Shown here: positions 60,006 through 64,000 of the stretch, in pieces | How the letters are laid out: each line of letters starts with the position of its first letter | How positions within the stretch are numbered: the first letter of the stretch is position 1 | Assembly (NCBI GenBank): GCA_949126835.1 | Contig: OX421499.1 | Location: forward strand, 31,350,690-31,414,689 | Origin: Anisus vortex | Taxonomy: Eukaryota > Mollusca > Gastropoda > Planorbidae | Direction of reading: 5' to 3' | Length of the DNA: 64,000 nucleotides | Notes under the pieces: model-generated | Told to the model about the DNA's origin: nothing | The model's input: the letters and a program-made list of their open reading frames with translations, nothing else | The model's database searches: none | Program-made: the position numbers and the translations under genes

Positions 60006-61029
60006 CTGGAAACAAAATGTTTAAAGTCTGAGCAGTATAAAGCAAACAGGGGCGGAAGGGAACAGCTCGCAGCTGTTTTCGCGCATCAACACGGGCGCCG
60101 GCAGCATAGGTCAAGACGCCCTCCACCTCCTCCTGAAATTACTTAATAATTCTAATGAGCAAAACAAAACAAAATGACTGAAGTCAACGTGACTTAGCGT
60201 AATCTCTATGCTAGGACCAAGTCTCCGGGCTCTGATTGGTAGAATGATCCCGCAACCTTCTCTCTCCCCGCCCCTTCCCCCTCCCTCCCCAATGCCATCA
60301 TTCCCAAAGCGAAAAAAATCCTACCGGCGCCAATGTGTATCAATCAGAAATGAGACAGTTAAGAACGTGTTTTCCCCCCCTTTCAATTAGACGGTACCAG
60401 CAGAAAGCACAGTGGAATCAAATGTCGTACCAGAGGTGTGGCCAGATTTTCAAGGGGGGTGGGGGTGGGGGTGGGGGGTGGGGGGTGGGTGGGGGCACAT
60501 AGTGTAGGCCTAAGTGGGGTGCAATAGTGCAACTTAACTTGTGTATGTGTAGGGGTAGTGGTGTCGGATAGTGCACGGCAGGACGGTAGGCCTATTGAAA
60601 GTAAATTCTGAACTAGTGCACTAGTTCCCACTTAAACTATTGAATAACTAATATAGTATCTAAGTAGCAATAGTGATTTATAATATGAAAAAGAGATTCA
60701 TTAAATATTTCTAGCTTAAATAAATAAATGAAGAGATGTACAAATCCTCGGTTTGAAAAAACAAACACTTCCCCTATAGAGGTGAGAAATCTACTCCACA
60801 TTAAACTCAAGCGAACAAGTTTAATTGTTACTTTTTAAAAAAAGAACTTAAAAACTCATTATTTCAATATTTATCTTAGATAACATGCTTTATACCCTAC
60901 TGTCTTACTTATATTTTAGGTCGGCTTATGCTTCATTTATTGCATTTTTCCAATGTTTGTAAAGTTTTAAATCATCAATTAGCTTTAGCCTAGAGATTAT
61001 ATCCGTGTACTTGGATGTATTTTAAATTT
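60006..61029. other. Intergenic, no gene seen
   Basis: A G/T-rich low-complexity block at about 60452-60500. No gene. Confidence 0.4.
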
Positions 61030-61100
61030 TAAATGTGCTCTGAGCTTACATTATGTTTGTTGGCAGTTCTATACAAATATTATTATTATTATTATTATAT
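61030..61100 (+). repeat. ATT-tailed LINE/SINE 3' end
   Basis: GCTCTGAGCTTACATTATGT, then GGCAGTTCTATACAAATATT and ATT repeats. Forward-strand relative of the copies at 13905 and 39943. Confidence 0.65.
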
Positions 61101-61613
61101 TCAAGATTATCTTAAGTCCTGGATTGTCCATTTATTTTGGCTACTGTATTCTATGTCTGCTTTACAGTTTAATCTTCTATAAGTTACAAACGAAAAGTTT
61201 AAAAAACATACATCACGCCCCCTTCCCTCCCACCTCCCCAAACGGTGTAGGCCTATTGGTCTGACCTAGCATGTTGTTAGATCACCATGACCTGGGCTAT
61301 GTAGGTCAGGTTATTTTATTAAAAGCCTTTTTCTTTTTTAATGACAGACGTCCGAAGCTAAGTAAAATATATCAGTTGAATGAGAACAGTTGACGGGAAA
61401 TGGGAAAAAAAAAATCTGGGTCAAAGATCTTTCGAACGAGGCGACCTAGTTTTCCCCCGCCTATCTCCTCCCCAAATCTTTGTTTGGAAATTTTCACACA
61501 ATCTTGTATGTATTTTTATACTTCCTAACATGTGAACCGAAATGTGAATCTTTTTTACAGTTAACACTCACTAACAATTATACGAGCGAAAACAATGTTA
61601 ATTAGGCCTAGAC
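61101..61613. other. Intergenic, no gene seen
   Basis: Nothing recognised. Confidence 0.4.
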
Positions 61614-63383
61614 CAGGGTTCGGCACCCTAAGGCACGCGTGCCACTTGGCACGCAGAACGATTTTCAGTGGCACACGAGAGACATTCAAGAAAATTATTT
61701 AATGCAAGTCAAAACAACGTAAGTCAGCATAACTAATTGGTGCTGCGTGGCGAACTACATGAGAATCACACTGGACGACGTCTGTTTCAGCAATGTTTGT
61801 ATGCAAAGTACCCATACTTGGACTTGCGATCTGTGATTGAATCTATTGTTAAGATAGTTATAGTTTCTTTCTTAAGTCTCTTCTAGAAGTAAGCAATAAG
61901 AAGTATAGGTAATGTCTTGGATAGATTCGTTTCTGGTCTAGAAGCAATTACGCTGTATATTGATAAAAAAAAAAAAAATCATGTATTGAATGAGGAGCAT
62001 TGGCTGTTGACGCCAATGTTTCTGAATGATATGGCGACAAATTTCAGTGAATTGAACTTGCATTTACAAAGCTGTGGTCTCAAAAAGCACTTGACGTAAG
62101 GGATATTGACATTTTTATTTTATTTTAAACATCCTAAAAATTGCGAAATGTACTATTTGCGGGAAAATCTGAAACGAATAGCTGCTTAGGAAAGTCATCT
62201 GTTGTCAACTGCAAGACATTCGCTCTATTTTCAACTTTAGGTTTAATTTACACTAGTGAACATATTTTATCTAACATGAAAGCTGTGCTAATCTTACCAA
62301 GTGGTCACTTAAGCTTGACCACTTATAAGTGACTAGATATTACCTGACATTGAACAACTAGCGAAGAGTATTCAAGGAAAAGGCGCTCATCAATTGATGC
62401 ATGCTAATTACATTCAAAAGCGTGTTTGTAGTCATCTCTCTTAAATAAGCATAAATACAATTATTTCTAAACAAAAATTGTTTGTTTTATTATTGCAATA
62501 AATAAAACAGGTTTATATACTTGCATTAAAAGCTATTTTGTATTTGTTGTAATTATTAATGTTTAAAAAATAAACTCCTTAAATTGACTTTAATAATGCA
62601 GAAAATCTTTATTTACAACGTAAATTAATCTTATGCATCTAATTACATAATAAAAAGAGCATAATGCTGAATTTATATAAAAAATAATAATTTAAAAGCA
62701 AAACTAGTTATCTTTTTAAAAAGTTAACTCGTTTAGCATCACTGGCATAAAATTGAGAGAATTTAATTAAATGGAAATAATTAAACCGTTTTCTTTGAGT
62801 TTATTCTATATTTTTAATAATTTTTTTTTTTTTTTGGGGGGGGGGGGGGGGGGGTCCTTTATTTTAAAATGGCTAACAATTTATAACTTTATAACTAATG
62901 AACATTTTTAAGCATCGCGTTAACTACTCAGTTTTTATTATTACTACGTAACTATACCGCTTAACTCTAATTACTTCTCAGTAGCTCACCAGTGATAATA
63001 TATTGGCCTAAATCTCAGTATGCTGTAAAGAATGTATAGCTATTACTAGAATATCTTGACCCTTGACATAATATGACAACTAATTTCAAATGTTGTTACA
63101 TTAACCTTTAATGTGTAAGTTGAGAAATGAAATTATGTTTTAGCTGTGAATGGATTTTTTAAAAAAAACGATGATATTAACAAACAAGTTAATTTGTTAT
63201 AAAATATAAAACGCTTTAATGATATTCTCTTTAACGCAACTTTTCTTTTTGTCTTGGTCTTGCTACGGCACTAAATAAATTGTCTTATAAAAATAATATA
63301 GTTGAGCAGTTTGACTTTCACGCTGTTGAATGATTTAGAAATCCTAGTTCGGCACACTATAAGAATGAGGTTGCTGACCCCTG
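61614..63383 (+). mobile_element. Decayed hAT/Buster element, 1.77 kb, perfect 8-bp duplication
   Basis: It starts CAGGGTTCGGCACCC and ends GGTTGCTGACCCCTG. GCCTAGAC flanks both sides (61606-61613 and 63384-63391). Two transposase remnants lie inside on the plus strand: LDRFVSGLEAITLYIDKK, then NDMATNFSELNLHLQSC (61911-62097), and a C-terminal-like TSEHILSNMKAVL (about 62250-62290). The first matches the FLxDITxHLNELNLxLQ block of Buster/ZBED-type transposases. The region 62340-63300 is AT-rich with a T/G run near 62818-62854 and no coding. This copy links the short MITEs to a transposase-bearing relative. Confidence 0.85.
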
Positions 63384-63585
63384 GCCTAGACTATCGTTAT
63401 AGAGATTTTGCTTGAAATGTTGCTTTTTCGGATTGCCGAATATTTAGATTGAATAGATTTATACAACTTTAAATTCACATGTATCAATGCAATTCGATAG
63501 TGAATAATATAGTTGCTCAACAACAATACTTCTCTTATCTCGTCTGCAAGAACGAATTCGTATTAAATTCGCTTTTTTTTTGTTC
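63384..63585. other. Short unannotated stretch
   Basis: Nothing recognised. Confidence 0.4.
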
Positions 63586-63640
63586 CGATCGGCATACGAT
63601 CGGCATACGATCGGCATACGATCGGCATACGATCGGCATA
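63586..63640. repeat. 11-bp tandem repeat, 5 units
   Basis: The unit is CGATCGGCATA and contains the palindrome CGATCG. All five units are identical. Confidence 0.95.
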
Positions 63641-63642
63641 CG

Positions 63643-63790
63643 GGCATGGAATGGGTTACCTGCACTGTTCAACCAGAAAATAAACAACATAGGTATATGG
63701 TAATAATGGTATATCTTAGACTCAACCCATAAGGATGAGCGTAGGGACGAAATAATTTCATGCCACGTGTCTTTTCTAAGCATAATATAT
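63643..63790 (+). pseudogene. LINE-B-related 3'-end fragment
   Basis: It reads AWNGLPALFNQKINNIG and later has GATGAGCGTAGGGACG, a form of the LINE-B 3' tail (GATGAGCGTAGGA). Short and dead. Confidence 0.5.
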
Positions 63791-63811
63791 AGAGTGACTA
63801 TAACCCACACA

Positions 63812-64000
63812 GGGGCATGGCGGTCGAGGGGCAGCGCATTCGACTGGCGTTCCGAAGGTTCCTGGGTTCAAATCCTGGACTGGAGGGTGTCCCTGAGTCT
63901 ACCTGAGTCTACCCAGCTCTGATGGGTACCTGAAATTAGTTGGGGTAAAGTAAAACCGGCTGATCATTTTGCCTGCCACACATCCCCTAGTATGCCGTGG
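63812..64000 (+). repeat. SINE-1 copy, cut by window end
   Basis: GGGGCATGGCGGTCGAGGGG head, GGGTTCAAATCC B box, then the body to GTATGCCGTGG. It lacks the GTGCAGGCTAGGA segment. GTCTACCTGAGTCTACC shows a small tandem duplication. Confidence 0.8.

Overview
This window is eukaryotic nuclear DNA, most likely from a gastropod or other lophotrochozoan mollusc. The evidence is one intron-bearing animal gene, AT-rich sequence, abundant microsatellites and minisatellites, tRNA-derived SINEs, and an invertebrate mix of LINE, hAT and Ty3/gypsy elements. The species cannot be named from sequence alone.

The only host gene I can support is an apparently complete orthologue of WWOX (WW domain-containing oxidoreductase) on the + strand, from 10354 to 33828. 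It has eight coding exons with GT/AG boundaries and matching phases. They encode 411 residues: two WW domains, then a short-chain dehydrogenase/reductase domain. Introns 1 to 6 hold pogo-like and hAT-like elements and LINE and SINE fragments.

Intron 7 (19983-33630) is a stack of nested transposons. An old reverse-strand LINE 3' fragment was split by an I/Jockey-like LINE (20030-31601, 12-bp target duplication) and separately by a hAT-like element (31793-33180, 8-bp duplication). The LINE was later split near the start of its own ORF by an LTR retrotransposon (20483-27696). That element has 599-bp LTRs that read as identical, ACAT duplications, and one intact 1624-codon gag-pol ORF. Its pol order is protease, integrase, reverse transcriptase, RNase H. 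This is the Gmr1-type arrangement, unlike ordinary Ty3/gypsy elements, and its capsid region resembles the SCAN domain. It is the most interesting object in the window.

The flanks (1-10353 and 33829-64000) contain no gene I can support. They hold a family of about 200-bp hAT/Buster-type MITEs with 8-bp duplications centred on CTAG, two decayed transposase-bearing relatives (8269 to about 9530; 61614-63383), several tRNA-derived SINEs, LINE 3' ends with ATT or GAA tails, two tiny piggyBac-like MITEs, other TIR elements, and at least eight minisatellite arrays. The 30-bp array at about 35519-36835 lies just downstream of WWOX. Two places (near 4208-4342 and 54775-54880) look like possible promoters or non-coding first exons of genes outside the window; these are speculative.
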